This document shows, piece by piece, positions 1 through 14,500 of a stretch of 64,000 bases of DNA; the stretch's first letter is position 1, and the number at the start of each line of letters is the position of its first letter. The position numbers were made by a program, and so were the translations under genes. The stretch comes from Corbicula japonica. Taxonomy: Eukaryota > Mollusca > Bivalvia > Venerida > Cyrenidae. A model generated the notes under the pieces. That model was given only the letters and a program-made list of their open reading frames with translations. It did no database searches and was not told the DNA's origin. The stretch lies in NCBI GenBank assembly GCA_038501625.1, contig JAZAYU010000003.1:3475001-3539000 (forward strand). The letters are read 5' to 3'.

Positions 1-129
1 TTAAGCCAAGTACAATTCGTTACCAATAATTAGACATTCACGTGACATACAAGACAATTCAAATATGATTAATCAGAAAAATAATACATATTTAATAATA
101 TGTGCCATTTATGAGTAATAAATACTGTG

Positions 130-267
130 CCCAAGATAATAAAACTAAATCTGGAGACCAGTCTCAAACCTCAAGCATCTGAATGGCTGAAAGAGCGACT
201 TGTCGCCATTTCAACCAATCAGGTGCTTGAGATTAGAGACCGGTCTGCAATTTTTTATGATCTTGGG
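130..267. repeat. Palindromic interspersed repeat, CCAAT-hairpin family, copy 1
   Basis: The stretch opens with CCCAAGATAATAAAAC and closes with ATGATCTTGGG. Its two halves are imperfect reverse complements that meet near 200. The inner arms read AGCATCTGAATGGCTG and CAACCAATCAGGTGCTTG. It is the most diverged full copy of a family seen about ten times in the window; the sharpest copy is at 29444-29589. No coding capacity. Confidence 0.8.
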
Positions 268-1075
268 CCGTAGAATAAACTTATTATCTCTGGTATCTGC
301 ATTAAGACCATTAAGGGCCATCACGTGACTGTCTACTTAACCATTTACAGTTATGATATGAAGTTGCATTGAAATTTTAAAAATAACTGTTTTAACGTTT
401 ATGATATTCAAATCTTCAGTTTAAACAGTAAATTGCAGGTGTTTTCTCAAGTCGTAGACAGGGTAGTCATTTGAATGGTATGTTTAATTATATGGTTTGA
501 CATATCTATTCGTTTTTAATTTAATTTAATGCTTTTAATGGTTAAGCCTGAATAGTGCTAAATTCTTAACGGTGTATTTCATGAAATTTAAAACACACAT
601 TTTCAGTACTATGTCTTTTATATATCACCTGCTATTATAATTATGTGAAATTTGTTTGACATATTATAATTATTGTAGTGCTTGTAAGATTCATTGGTTA
701 TTTAAGTGTAGCCGTCTGTGATATTTTTGTTCAGGTTAAAGTTACAAAATAAAGTTAAAGAATACAATGTTATGTTAGAACATTCGAGCAACATATTTTT
801 ATCATTTACTATTTGAATACCACGTTTATCCCGTGTGGCACCAGTGTAGATTTCCCTAGAAACCTTAATATTAACTTCTTCCACCGTCGTGCAAACAAAA
901 CAGTAAGCTACCGATAAACATGTGGAATACCCTGTTTGATAACCGATATGCTGATTGACCATTTACTCTAAAGATATTACAAATATCCCATGGGTGACAG
1001 TGTAGATTCAAATCAGCCTGTCTATACATATACGTAGATGTCACACACATTCAGGTATAAAATGATAAAAAAAGG
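268..1075. other. Intergenic stretch with no gene seen
   Basis: AT-rich sequence with stops in all frames. A short piece near 860-935 (CACCGTCGTGCAAACAAAAC) resembles the interior of the interspersed repeat at 39376-40195, so it is probably a fragment of that family. No exon or promoter could be supported. Confidence 0.5.
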
Positions 1076-1860
<785 letters not shown>

Positions 1861-2135
1861 ACCCTTGTTTTAAAAGCTGTTCTGTTGTGCAAAGATAACA
1901 TTCATTGAAATCTTTAAATTTGTTACCAGTTCTAGAAAAGCGAAAAAGCGTTAAAATATAAACCAGAACAGATGTTGCACATTCAACAACACAATCTAAA
2001 AATGAAAAATGTACAATACTAAAATAAAAATGATCTCTTTTATTTCATATACTTACTAGCTACGAAACCATTTTTCAAGTGAGATAAAAGTCAAGTCAAA
2101 AAAGTTTGCATGCTTTTTTTGAAGTGATTCCTTCA

Positions 2136-2689
2136 TTATGCTGGAGTTAATTAAACATATGTTATGCTGGAGTTAATTAAACATATGTTATGCTGGAGTT
2201 AATTAAAACATATGTTATGCTGGAGTTAATTAAAACATATGTTATGCTGGAGTTAATTAAAACATATGTTATGCTGGAGTTAATTAAACATATGTTATGC
2301 TGGAGTTAATTAAACATATGTTATGCTGGAGTTAATTAAAACATATGTTATGCTGGAGTTAATTAAAACATATGTTATGCTGGAGTTAATTAAAACATAT
2401 GTTATGCTGGAGTTAATTAAAACATATGTTATGCTGGAGTTAATTAAACATATGTTATGCTGGAGTTAATTAAACATATGTTATGCTGGAGTTAATTAAA
2501 CATATGTTATGCTGGAGTTAATTAAACATATGTTATGCTGGAGTTAATTAAAACATATGTTATGCTGGAGTTAATTAAACATATGTTATGCTGGAGTTAA
2601 TTAAACATATGTTATGCTGGAGTTAATTAAACATATGTTATGCTGGAGTTAATTAAACATATGTTATGCTGGAGTTAATTAAAACATAT
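2136..2689. repeat. 26-27 bp tandem satellite, about 21 copies
   Basis: The unit is TTATGCTGGAGTTAATTAAA plus CATATG, with a one-base length difference (three or four A) between units. The copies are otherwise almost identical, which indicates recent amplification. Each unit contains the self-complementary words TTAATTAA and CATATG. It lies in intergenic DNA about 2.9 kb before the GDAP2 start codon. Confidence 0.97.
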
Positions 2690-2734
2690 TCAGATACAAA
2701 TGTATATGAGCTTATTACATGCATGTCAATTTGA

Positions 2735-2965
2735 TGGACGGGTTGGAGCTACTTCACCACGACAACTTGTACTTGTTTGTTCAAATGAGAACCTGCTGAA
2801 CGTTCGAAGTCGATAAACTATCGGATTATCATTCTCGTTGTCTGTGGTGTCTATTTTAAACTTGACAAGTTTATAAACCATGGTCTTTTTTCCTTTCTAC
2901 TTTTTCTTCGTGGAAGGCTGTGTCTTCGGGAAGTGGCCATTCTTAATATTCATATTTCACCTTTT
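2735..2965 (-). mobile_element. Interspersed repeat family B, copy 2 (truncated)
   Basis: Reverse-oriented fragment: GACGGGTTGGAGCTACTTCA, ACAACTTGTACTTGTTTGTT, GGTGTCTATTTTAAA and GGAAGGCTGTGTCTTCGGG match the reverse complement of family B blocks in the same order. It lacks the distal half of the full copies. Confidence 0.6.
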
Positions 2966-5513
2966 CTAAATACAATTATTGATCAAACTAATTCCTCTGT
3001 TTAACAATTGGTAATACATTCGTCCTTCAATGTACACAGGCACGGTGATGTGAAGACTTACTAGGGGAATAGTTTTGACATATTACACATACGTGATAAA
3101 ACAAAAAATGATTGATAATGTTGTGTGGAATTTTATTTTCGATCACAAATGAATTTTGACCAGTTTGAAAATAAAAAAATCAAATAATTGGGTCGCATGA
3201 AACGGGGTTGTAATACGGGTCTGTTTTTTTAAAATAGCTTTTTAGCATTAAAATGACAATTTGAATACCTTTTAGATGGTGTTAGAAAATCCATCTTTGT
3301 TCAGCTGTTGAAACTTTGTAGATTTCTTACAGAAGAAAATTGGGGCCTACATCACCGACTGTTTCTACTTGAGCTTAATAAATAATCCCCATGTTTTTGC
3401 ATTTGGAGGCATAAGATGGCTAAAAAGGTCTGAAAGGAACAAATTATGTAAAAAGATAAGCATTTATTGACACTCTGATAGCAAATTTTTGTGTTTGATA
3501 AAAAAGGCCCTGATAATAAGACACTGCATATGTAAAACAGTTTATACAGATGTGAAAAAACCATTTACCGGTTTCAAGGTGTCAGATCTCTGTTAATTGT
3601 ATTTTCTTGGACTGTAAAAACACTAAGCTTTAAACCCCATATCATATGGTACCAGCTATAATTTCAAGCCTTTTAAAACTTGTCATGTTTACTGTAGTTT
3701 TTAAAGTGGAGTCTATTTAAAGGTTTACACCAAAAATCCCAAGATGATAACGATTCTTTCTTATTGTTCGTAACTATTGTTCTGTAAAATATCACATGAT
3801 TACAAAATGGTGGCCGGCAGGTAGGTATTTTGGTAAGCAGGAAGTTAGTGACAAACTAATCCAATTTCTTAGAATGTCATGAATCAACGATGTTTAAATT
3901 ATGAACATAAATGGAATTGCTTTACAAAAATGAATAAATTGATAATGGAAAATTCCAAGTAATTCACCATTTTACTATCAAATTGTCCCAAAACCTGATT
4001 TTCTAATCAAGGGCCTATTCAAGCTATTGGCCTGCCTGTTACAGTTGTTCAGGTAGTAGCGGATAGCTAAGCAGATAACCGCTCAACGGGTCTTTTAAAG
4101 TAGAAATTCTACAAACTTATCAATATCATCCAACAGACAAAAGTGTTCTCTTAAAAACTGGCTTCTTTTTAAATTTTTGTGACAACTTTCCTGCTCGAGG
4201 TTTTATATATGACATGCATGGATTGAGCCAGTAGCGGATAGCTTTCAGGGAGTATGGGATAGATGGTGTAAGTCACTAATGGGGCTTCTCAAACCAACCC
4301 AAATATTGTAATTTTATTATGACATGTACTGAAACGTGTTTGGGGGTTTATCAAATAAAAATCAATACTGTTTGAACTGACTTAAACAGGAAAAAATGCT
4401 GCTAAATGTAGCTGAAGAAAATTATGATACATTAGGTCATAAAAATTTTAACACTGATAAATAAATTGCATTAAAAAACTGATGACAGAGAAATCAAGAG
4501 GAATATACAGTATTATTATATCAAATAGAATAAAAACTTAGTAAAATATCTTTACTTACTGGGGATAACTAAACTTGGTGGCCAGAAAAACTAGGATTTT
4601 TTCTTACACATTTCATAAATAACGTACATGTATTTGAGTTCTCAAATTAAAAGAAAATATAGCACAATGAAATGAAAGACTGTGAAAACATATTCTAAAA
4701 ATGGCTAGTTTGAAAAAGAAAAGAAAAAGTCAATGATTAAACCTTCAGCGCATCTGACTCAGGTGTTCTTAAAAGGTTTCAAAAAGGTCTCAGTTGAAAG
4801 CATTGACATCAGCGTTTCCTCCGACTCACCCATTCGCTGATACATGTACATATAAATATCTTCAGTACTACAGTTACAGTACTATATTCACTACATTGCG
4901 TTATAAGTTCAATTGTTAATCTTCAAAACACATACATGTACCTAACTTTCAACTCGCCTCTGACAGCAATTTGACAGATCAAGTTGATTTGGAGACGACC
5001 CCCTTATGTATCCTACATATGCAATCCATTACTGACTGAAAAGCATGGTGGTTATTTACAGCTCTGTTTGGTGACAATTTGCAGGATTATAAACTCATGT
5101 TTTTATTAGTGATAAAATGTTTATTTATACACTAAAAAAAAACATATTCTTTGATAGTTTACAGGCTTTTGATATAAAACTCATGTTTATTGTTCTTTCA
5201 TTAAGTAAAAACACGGTGTTGGTATCGACTTTCGATTGCCTCTTTCTACTCGTTTAAGATAAACTCTCATTGCAAAATTTGAAATCAAAACAAAATACAT
5301 AAAAGTAAAGGGGACAATTCACTCTTTATGTCCGTAAAGTTGTTAATTATTCTAAATGTATAAATAAAGAAAATGACGAAGAAAAGGAACTGGCTATCCG
5401 CTATACCCCAAAATCCGTTACTGCCTTAACAACTGTATAAATTATTTTTGTTAAACTGGTTGCATCTTTTGACAACCCTTATTTTTAAATGTTTTTTTTT
5501 TAACCAATGGTTG
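2966..5513. other. Upstream intergenic region of GDAP2
   Basis: No coding exon could be supported. The sequence is AT-rich with no clear TATA box or CpG island. The transcription start of GDAP2 and any 5' untranslated exon are probably in here but cannot be placed from sequence alone. Words such as GTAGCGGATAGCT recur at 4057 and 4232, but nothing around them repeats clearly. Confidence 0.4.
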
Positions 5514-5576
5514 TTTTACAGTGTTGTTGCTATTGATTAAAAGAATGGTCACAAGCTACTGGTACATCTAGAGAAG
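5514..5576 (+). promoter_or_regulatory. Probable 5' UTR acceptor and leader of GDAP2
   Basis: A T-rich stretch ending in TTGTTTTACAG at 5511-5521 looks like a 3' splice site. It leaves a leader of about 55 bases before the start codon at 5577, whose context is GAAGATGG, with G at +4 and A at -3. This suggests a non-coding first exon further upstream. The leader could equally be the unspliced first exon. Confidence 0.35.
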
Positions 5577-8500
5577 ATGGCAGACATAGATGTTGGAGCA
5601 GACCCTCTCCGTGAAGAAAAGACAAAGCCAGAGGACACCAACTGGAGTACCTTAGGAACTGATGGCAGCTCAGACCCACTTGGGTTAAGGTAAGAAAGTC
5701 ATGCAGAGACAAATCATAGCCTTCATAGGAACAAATTGAAACCTGACCAAGCATGTGACCAGATTTGACTAGAAAAGCAGAGGTCAGATCAGACAGATTC
5801 CTAACTGTGTCCTTCATCACCTACCACATTTTAGTTTGCTCTTTCTAAACAGTTTTGAGCAAAAGTTTTTAGCCATATTTCATTAAAAAATAACAAGATA
5901 ACTATGTAAATATTTAGTACTGTTTGTGTAAAGGTATGCCTAACCAGAACCCATTTATTATGAGTAGTCTGAGCAGATTGTGATTAAAAGATACACAGTT
6001 AGCAATGGCAGTTTCGGAGATCCAAATAGTGATAGAGATCATGTGTGATCAGCACCATTTTAATTTGAAATTCCAGTTATTCCATATTAAATGCCACTCG
6101 CCATGTTATGTTTTGTAAATCCTATCCCAGAAAATGTAAGAGTAATAGCATGTACATTCAATCAAATTATCGACTAAGTTAGACTTTGAACACAAGTTCA
6201 TTGATTGTTTTGAATCAATTCCCTGCTTCCGTATCAAAAGATGCTGCTGTTTACATTAAAGATGCCAACCACATTTACTTATGGTAAAACTTCACTCACC
6301 TTGTTCTCACTTGATAATAAATAACCATGGTGTATGAAAGAACTTGTAATGATCATGACATTACTAGATATTATCTTAATTTTTTTCCATATCTCAGCAT
6401 ATTTAGTTTAGATATTCTTAGTCTATAAAATATAATTGTCCTACTTTTCCTTTTGTCGAAAACAATTTAACCCGAACCTGTTCATTAACCATTTACTTCA
6501 GAGATAATGTGGTCCAGATTGAGTCCCTGACCAGATGGAATTTAACAGTGTTACCCCTGGCAGCGGAAAATGATCTTACAGAATCTAAAGAAAAAGAAAA
6601 GTTATCTCCCTTCCCATGGAGAAACGACCTCAATCATAAAATAATCTTATGGTAGGTTAAGTTTTGTGTTATTTTTATTATTGTTATTTGATTGTAAAAG
6701 ATGCACGATGACACTGAATGCACACAGCAATTTTGTCTTGGCTAGAGATACCCTTGAATACACTCAGTCTTCCAAATGCGCTCACTCTTCTTCCAATGGA
6801 ATCCAACCTGTGCTCATGAGTGTTGAAGAATGTTCATGATATGTATGCAGTCACACCTGTTTTAAGCAACCAACCAAGGAAGTGATTGGTATGGCTGCTT
6901 AAACCTGGTAACTGTTTAAAACAGGTTAAATAAGAACAAAAAGGCAATCGAGGACATATTCAATATAGCTGTTTAAAACAGTTGGTTGTTAAATGCAGGT
7001 GGTTGTTGAGACAGGTTCAACTGTAGATGATATGAAAACAACAGAAAAACATGTCTTCAGAAATCTGACATGATCATAATTCATTCCCTGAAGTGATTTC
7101 ATAAAAATGTGCATAAAGTTGTGCAGACAGCATTGTTTAATACGCAATTTATGGTAAAAGTAACATTTTGCAGTCAAAATCTCTAACAACTTTACTTAGA
7201 AGTTGTCAGGAATTAACCCTTTCCTCCATATACACACCTTTATGGCATGGGCAAACAGTGTAGATCCAGATCAGCCGGCACATTTTTGCCATCTGATCAG
7301 GATCTGCACTGTTCGCTACTTGATTAATTAGGTTATTTCTGACCAAAACAATATGCCGGCTGATCTGGATCTACACTGGTCTCACATGCGTACAAATGCA
7401 TATATCTGGGGGAAAGGGTTAATAAATAATTTTAAGTATTTCTAACTGTAGGAACAAATTGTTAAAAAATTATCAGTGAAGACATGTTCTCCTTTGACAT
7501 CCCCAGTAATGTGAGCAAAGTTGTGGTAAGTGATGGGTGGATAAACCATGTATTGCCTTATGGGTCCTGTGATGCTAAATCTGTAGGCTCTATAGCTTTA
7601 CATTATGAGATTTTTGGATTTGCAGGGGTGTTAGGAGGGGGGCTCGTTGAATAATGCTGAGCAGTTCCTTTTTATTGTTAGACAGTGGAATCATTCATTA
7701 AGCTTGAATATGAAACAAAATAATTACCTTAAATTTAATACCCCAGTGTACATTCTTATTGTATTGGTAATAACAGAAAAATGAAATGAACTCTATTTAT
7801 AAGCTTTCATAAAACTTGTGTTGTAATGTCCTCTGTTCCTGTGTAGTACAGTATTGACTAGGGCTAAAGGTTATAAAACTGAGTTTGGAAACCAGTCTCA
7901 AATCTCAAGCATCTGATTGGCTGAAATGGTGACTGGTCAGTTTTATAACCTTGGGTACAGAAGTATAATCATTCGTACATGTTTATTTTTCAGGAATGGA
8001 GACATCACTGAACTGGCTGTACACGCTATAGTTCATTCAACCAATGAAAAGATGACAGACAAGTCTTTGGCATCAGACAGACTCTTTGCCAAGGCTGGTC
8101 CCAAACTACTTGCTGATGTCAAGAATAACATCAGGGGTACACATCTTGTTATTTCATTTTCTTTGTTGTATAATATTTCTAAAGAAAATCTTCAGGGTTG
8201 GCAAAATGCCGGCAAATATGAGTATTGTCCATGCCGGCGGTATTTACCGGTATTTACCGGCAAATACTGGCAATTACTGGCAAATACTGGTCAATTCAAT
8301 CTACCAGGCTGGAATTTATACAATATTATCTATTATCAGCATTTATATAGATAATTTCAAGTTTACCCATTAATTGCCATTATATTTATACTTAAGTTTA
8401 ACACTTTTATCACTTTATCCATAATAAATAAAAATTTAAGTACTGAACAAGTGGTCATTTGAATTGACCACCCATGGAATTTATACAATACAATGTATCC

Positions 8501-11500
8501 CTTAAAGTCAGCATATGGACAAATTCAAATTTCAATTATTAACAATAATGCAGTCAGCATTTTAGAGGGTTAATTTTAATTATAAACAAGTAATGTACAC
8601 AACTTACAATAAATATACATGAATACAATAACAAATGAGGTTTAGATACAAAGAAGCCTCTGTCTACCAGTCAGTCTCTTCTTTCCCCCTAAGATACCTG
8701 TAACAGAACACCAGTTTGGCAGCTTTCTGCAGTCACACCAATACACAACCACTTACTTGCACCTAGACAAATTGTATAGGTTATTTATGACACTTTACTG
8801 TTGCCTTTGTTGCCCCTGGCTATTACAGCCCCCTGCATTGTTGTTTTAATAGACTAGACATTATGGCCTTGCTTGTGTCAATGGCCAGGTGCACAGGTGG
8901 ATCAGCATTAATTTCTTACCTGCTGTTTTTTTGATTCTTAGAGTAAAAAAAGACAATTCTGTTAAAGTGATAACCTGATATGAAATTTAATTAAAATATA
9001 TGAGTAATTTAATTATTATTATGACTATACATTAATAACAGTCAACTAAGTTAAGATTTCTGCAGTATTTTAAGGCAAAAAAACTCATCTGAGTAGTATT
9101 TGCCAGTATTTTCCAGTATTTGCCACTTTGGGGAGTATTTTCCAGGGCGGTAAATACCGGTAAATACCACCGGTAAATACCGGGGGTGGTATTTACCGCC
9201 CAACCCTGAAAATCTTAGAGTAGACCTAAAAAGTCATAAGAAAAGAAAAGTTGATTTACAAATAAAAATAAACAACATCAATAACAACAAACTTAATTAC
9301 GTGAGGGTTACAAATTAAGTAACAACAGACAAAGTATGTTAACCCTTTCCTCCATAGACACACCTTTATTGCATGGGCGAAGAGTTTAGATCCAGATCAG
9401 CTAGATCACTATTTGTTTGAAATGCATTTTAAGGAACACACCAATACAATTGGTATGATTATTACAATAACACTTAACTTCGTCTTTTATTGACTGCTTT
9501 CAGTATGTAAGACTGGTGAGGCAAAGATAAGTGAAGGTTTTGAGTTGTTATCTCGCTTTGTGATACACACAGTTGGTCCTCGGTATAATGTTAAGTATGT
9601 GACGGCAGCAGAGGGGGCATTGTTCAGTAGCTATAGAAATGTTCTACAGCTTGTCAGGTGAGCAGTCTGTTCTCTAGTCTCATTCAGTAATTGTTTTCCC
9701 TGGCTCAAGATCATAAAACTAAAACTTGAGATCAGTCACAAATCTAAGGGATCTGATTTTCTGAAATGGAATCTAGTCTCCAGTTCAGCCAATCAGATGC
9801 TTGAGATTCGAGACTGGTCTCCATTCTCAGTGCTTTATGATCTTGAGTACATGTTGGGCATGTTCTTCAGCTTGTGAAGTGAGGATTCTACTCTATGATC
9901 TTAGCGATAGTTGTCACTATGGGGAATTGTCCACAGCTTGTCAAGTGAGAATTCTGTTCTATGATCTTATTCAGTTACAACTGTCACTTTGGGGAATAAC
10001 ATGATCAGAATCAGTCTCTTAACAATTTCTATGCCCCTTCGAAGTTTGGGTGGAAATACAGGAGTCAGTGGTAGGGTCATCAGTGTTTAAGTCTTTGTAG
10101 CACAACCTACTTACACACTTTCTCTAGGATTTGCAATGAAACAGTACTATTTATCACCATGAAGTTCACATATGCATGACATTTGTTATACCCCCTCAAA
10201 TGAAGTTTGTATGGGCTATATAGAAATCATGCTCATTGTCTATCTGTCAGTAGGTATGTTCTGACTTCGTGTCTAGTCCTTTGCCCAAGGTTATAAAACT
10301 GAGCATGGAAACCAGTCTCAAATCTCAAGCATCTGATTGGCTGAAATGTTATCTGATCATTCAGATGCTTGAGATTTGAGACTGGTTTCCAATGTCAGGT
10401 ATATAACCTTAAGACCATATCTTTGTCATGCATATTTCCATTTCTAAATTATTAGGCAGAAGTGACCACCATAGTATAAGGATGTGTCACACACAAGACC
10501 TGTGATCCTACCTTCAAGATCAAGGTCACAGCTACCTTCTGAACTTAATGTTTTATTTGCTATTATGCCTTACTGATGATAGTTTGTGTCCAGCCAATTT
10601 TTTTGTTTTCCAAGGTGAAATTTTAAAATAATGTGGCAGATGAGACCACCAAAGTATGAAGACATATTTTTCACAAGTCTTAATATTGGTCACCAGTTTT
10701 AACCAAGTCATTCCAAGTTTTAATTTAGGTCACTAGTTTCAACCAGGTCATTCCAAGTCTTCATATAGGTAACTTGTTTTAACCAGGTCATTCCAAGTCT
10801 TAATTTAGGTCACTAGTTTCAACCAGGTGATTCAAAGTCTTAATTAAGGTCACCAGTTTTAACCAGGTCATTCCAGATCTTAATTAAGGTCACCAGTTTT
10901 AACCAGATCATTTCAAGTCTTATATTTGCCACTGATATAAACCAGGCCATTCAAAGTCATAACATAGGTCACCAGTTTCAACCAGGTCATTCCAAGTCTT
11001 AATTTAGGTCACTTGTTTTAACCAGGTCATTCCAAGTCTTAATTTAGGTCACTAGTTTCAACCAGGTCATTTCAAGTCTTAATTTAGGTCACTAGTTTCA
11101 ACCAGGTCATTTCAAGTCTTAATTTAGGTCACTAGTTTCAACCAGGTCATTTCAAGTCTTAATTTTGGTCACTAGTTTCAACCCGGTCTTTCCAAGTCTT
11201 AATATAGGTCACTAGTTTCAACCAGGTCATTTCAAGTCTTAATTTAGGTCACTAGTTTCAACCAGGTCATTTCAAGTCTTAATTTAGGTCACTAGTTTCA
11301 ACCAGGTCATTTCAAGTCTTAATTTTGGTCACTAGTTTCAACCCGGTCTTTCCAAGTCTTAATATAGGTCATTTGTTTTAACCAGGTCATTCCATGTCTT
11401 AATTTTGGTCACTAGTTTTAACCAGGTCATTCCAGATCTTAATTAAGGTCACCAGTTTTAACCAGATCAAGTCTTATATTGGCCAATGATATAAACCAGG

Positions 11501-14500
11501 CCATTCAAAGTCATAACTTAGGTCACTAGTTTTAACCAGGTCATTCCAAGTCTTAGTATAGGTGGTCACTAATTTCAAAGAAAGAAAGATTTTGTTAGAA
11601 TGAGGAGTTTTAATCTGTAATAAAAAATTATTTTTAGTTTCGAGTTGTGTTTGTTTGAAAATGGTTCTATTTGCGGTTTTTCTTCACAGAGAAAACTCAG
11701 TACGGTCATTGGGACTGTGCTGTATACATTCCAACAGACGAGGCTACCCACCAGCCGAAGGAGCTCATATTGCAGTCCGTAAGTTATGAATATTTACTAA
11801 ATTAAATAGGTTTTGCAGCATTTGTAACTGTTGGACACTTTAGTATATAGAACTATATGTGTTGTACCTGTTATGATTTTCACAGTCAAACACTACCTTT
11901 CTTGATGACTATTTATCTTTGGTCCAATCAAATGTATGTTTTTAAATAAAATTTGTGAGAATTATTGTCTGTTACAAAGAATGTTTCATTTGGTATAGGA
12001 TAGGACCCCTGGAAGTCTTGCACCCATCACTAAGATTTTTTGTTATTTACAGGAACAGTAAGAAGATTTTTGGAAAGATACGGGAGTGACGTTGATGTCA
12101 TAGTGTTTGTTTGCGATGAAGAAACATATGTGAGTTAATTGTGATTATTTTCTTCATAATTCGCATTAAAACCTATTGTTTTTCTGTAATCTGAATATCA
12201 GGCTAACATTGAAAATATTCAATATAGCTGTAAACTGAATATCAGGCTGATGCTGAAAACACTCCATACAGCTGTAAATTAAATATGAAGCTGATGCTGA
12301 AAACTCTCCATACAGCTGTAAATTAAATATCAGGCTGATGCTGAAAACTCTCCATAAAACTGTAAACTGAATATGAGGCTGATGCTGAAAACTCTCCATA
12401 CAGCTGTAAATTAAATATCAGGCTGATGCTGAAAACACTCCATACAGCTGTAAATTAAATATCAGGCTGATGCTGAAAACACTCCATACAGCTGTAAATT
12501 AAATATCAGTCTGATGCTGAAAACACTCCATAAAACTGTAAATTAAATATCAGGCTGATGCTGAAAACACTCCATACAAGCTGTAAATTAAATATCAGGC
12601 TGATGCTGAAAACTCTCCATACAGCTGTAAATTAAATATCAGGCTGATGCTGAAAACACTCCATACAGCTGTAAATTAAATATAAGGCTGATGCTGAAAA
12701 CTCTCCATACAGCTGTAAATTAAATATCAGTCTGATGCTGAAAACTCTCCATACAGCTGTAAATTAAATATCAGGCTGATGCTGAAAACACTCCATACAG
12801 CTGTAAATTAAATATCAGGCTGATGCTGAAAACACTCCATACAAGCTGTAAATTAAATATCAGGCTGATGCTGAAAACTCTCCATACAGCTGTAAATTAA
12901 ATATCAGGCTGATGCTGAAAACACTCCATACAGCTGTAAATTAAATATCAGGCTGATGCTGAAAACTCTCCATACAAACTGTAAATTAAATATCAGGCTG
13001 ATGCTGAAAACTCTCCATACAGCTGTAAATTAAATATAAGGCTGATGCTGAAAACTCTCCATACAAACTGTAAATTAAATATCAGGCTGATGCTGAAAAC
13101 TCTCCATACAGCTGTAAATTAAATATAAGGCTGATGCTGAAAACTCTCCATACAGCTGTAAATTAAATATCAGGCTGATGCTGAAAACACTCCATACAGC
13201 TGTAAATTAAATATCAGGCTGATGCTGAAAACACTCCATACAGCTGTAAATTAAATATCAGGCTGATGCTGAAAACACTCCATACAGCTGTAAATTAAAT
13301 ATCAGGCTGATGCTGAAAACTCTCCATACAGCTGTAAATTAAATATCAGGCTGATGCTGAAAACTCTCCATACAGCTGTAAATTAAATATAAGGCTGATG
13401 CTGAAAATCCATACAGCTGTAAATTAAATATCAGGCTGATGCTGAAAACTCTCCATACAGCTGTAAATTAAATATCAGGCTGATGCTGAAAATATCAGCT
13501 GTCTGATGCTGAAAACACTCCATACAGCTGTAAATTAAATATCAGGCTGATGCTGAAAACTCTCCATACAGCTGTAAATTAAATATCAGGCTGATGCTGA
13601 AAACACTCCATACAGCTGTAAATTAAATATCAGGCTGATGCTGAAAACACTCCATACAGCTGTAAATTAAATATCAGGCTGATGCTGAAAACTCTCCATA
13701 CAGCTGTAAATTAAATATCAGGCTGATGCTGAAAACTCTCCATACAGCTGTAAATTAAATATCAGGCTGATGCTGAAAACTCTCCATACAGCTGTAAATT
13801 AAATATCAGGCTGATGCTGAAAACTCTCCATACAGCTGTAAATTAAATATCAGGCTGATGCTGAAAACTCTCCATACAGCTGTAAATTAAATATCAGGCT
13901 GATGCTGAAAACTCTCCATACAGCTGTAAATTAAATATCAGGCTGATGCTGAAAACTCTCCATAAAACTGTAAACTGAATATGAGGCGAACATTGAAAAC
14001 ACCATATAGCTGTAAACTGAATATAACTAAGATTAAAAACTTGCCATTTATATATTTCATTTTTATGCTTGCATTGTCAAATTTCAGCCTGTGTATGAGA
14101 ATATATTGCCAATGTACTTCCCTCGGAATCCTCAAGAAGAGAAAGAAAGTGTGTTCCGGCTTCCAGAAGATATTGGCAATGAAATAGGGGAACCAGTGAT
14201 TCCTGAAAGACAGATCCGTATTATGGATAAACCCATGTTTACAGGTTTGTCTTCATTTATGATCATGTTCAGTATACATAGTATGCTACACGGAATAATA
14301 AATACACCTCAGCTCTAAATGCTGCATAACCCTTTACTCCATATATACAGATTTTATCACAAGGGCAGACAGTGTATGTCTAGATCAGCCAGCGCATCAA
14401 AGCTGTCTGATCAGGATCTACACAGTTTGCTATTAGATTTATGAGGTTGTTTTTGATTAAGAAGCCAACAGTGCAGATCCAAATCAGACAGCACCATTAT

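Noticed and set aside
7917..8373. Frames extending through exon 3 of GDAP2
   Set aside because: The 5' part is a CCAAT-hairpin and intron. The 3' part reads into the hAT-type MITE after the GT donor at 8137. Only 7994-8136 is exon.
10677..13990. CRISPR-like arrays
   Set aside because: The repeats are contiguous minisatellites without unique spacers, in introns of an animal gene.
12166..14135. Repeated hydrophobic frames in intron 6
   Set aside because: Simple translation of the 44 bp minisatellite; the frame is broken by unit-length variants.
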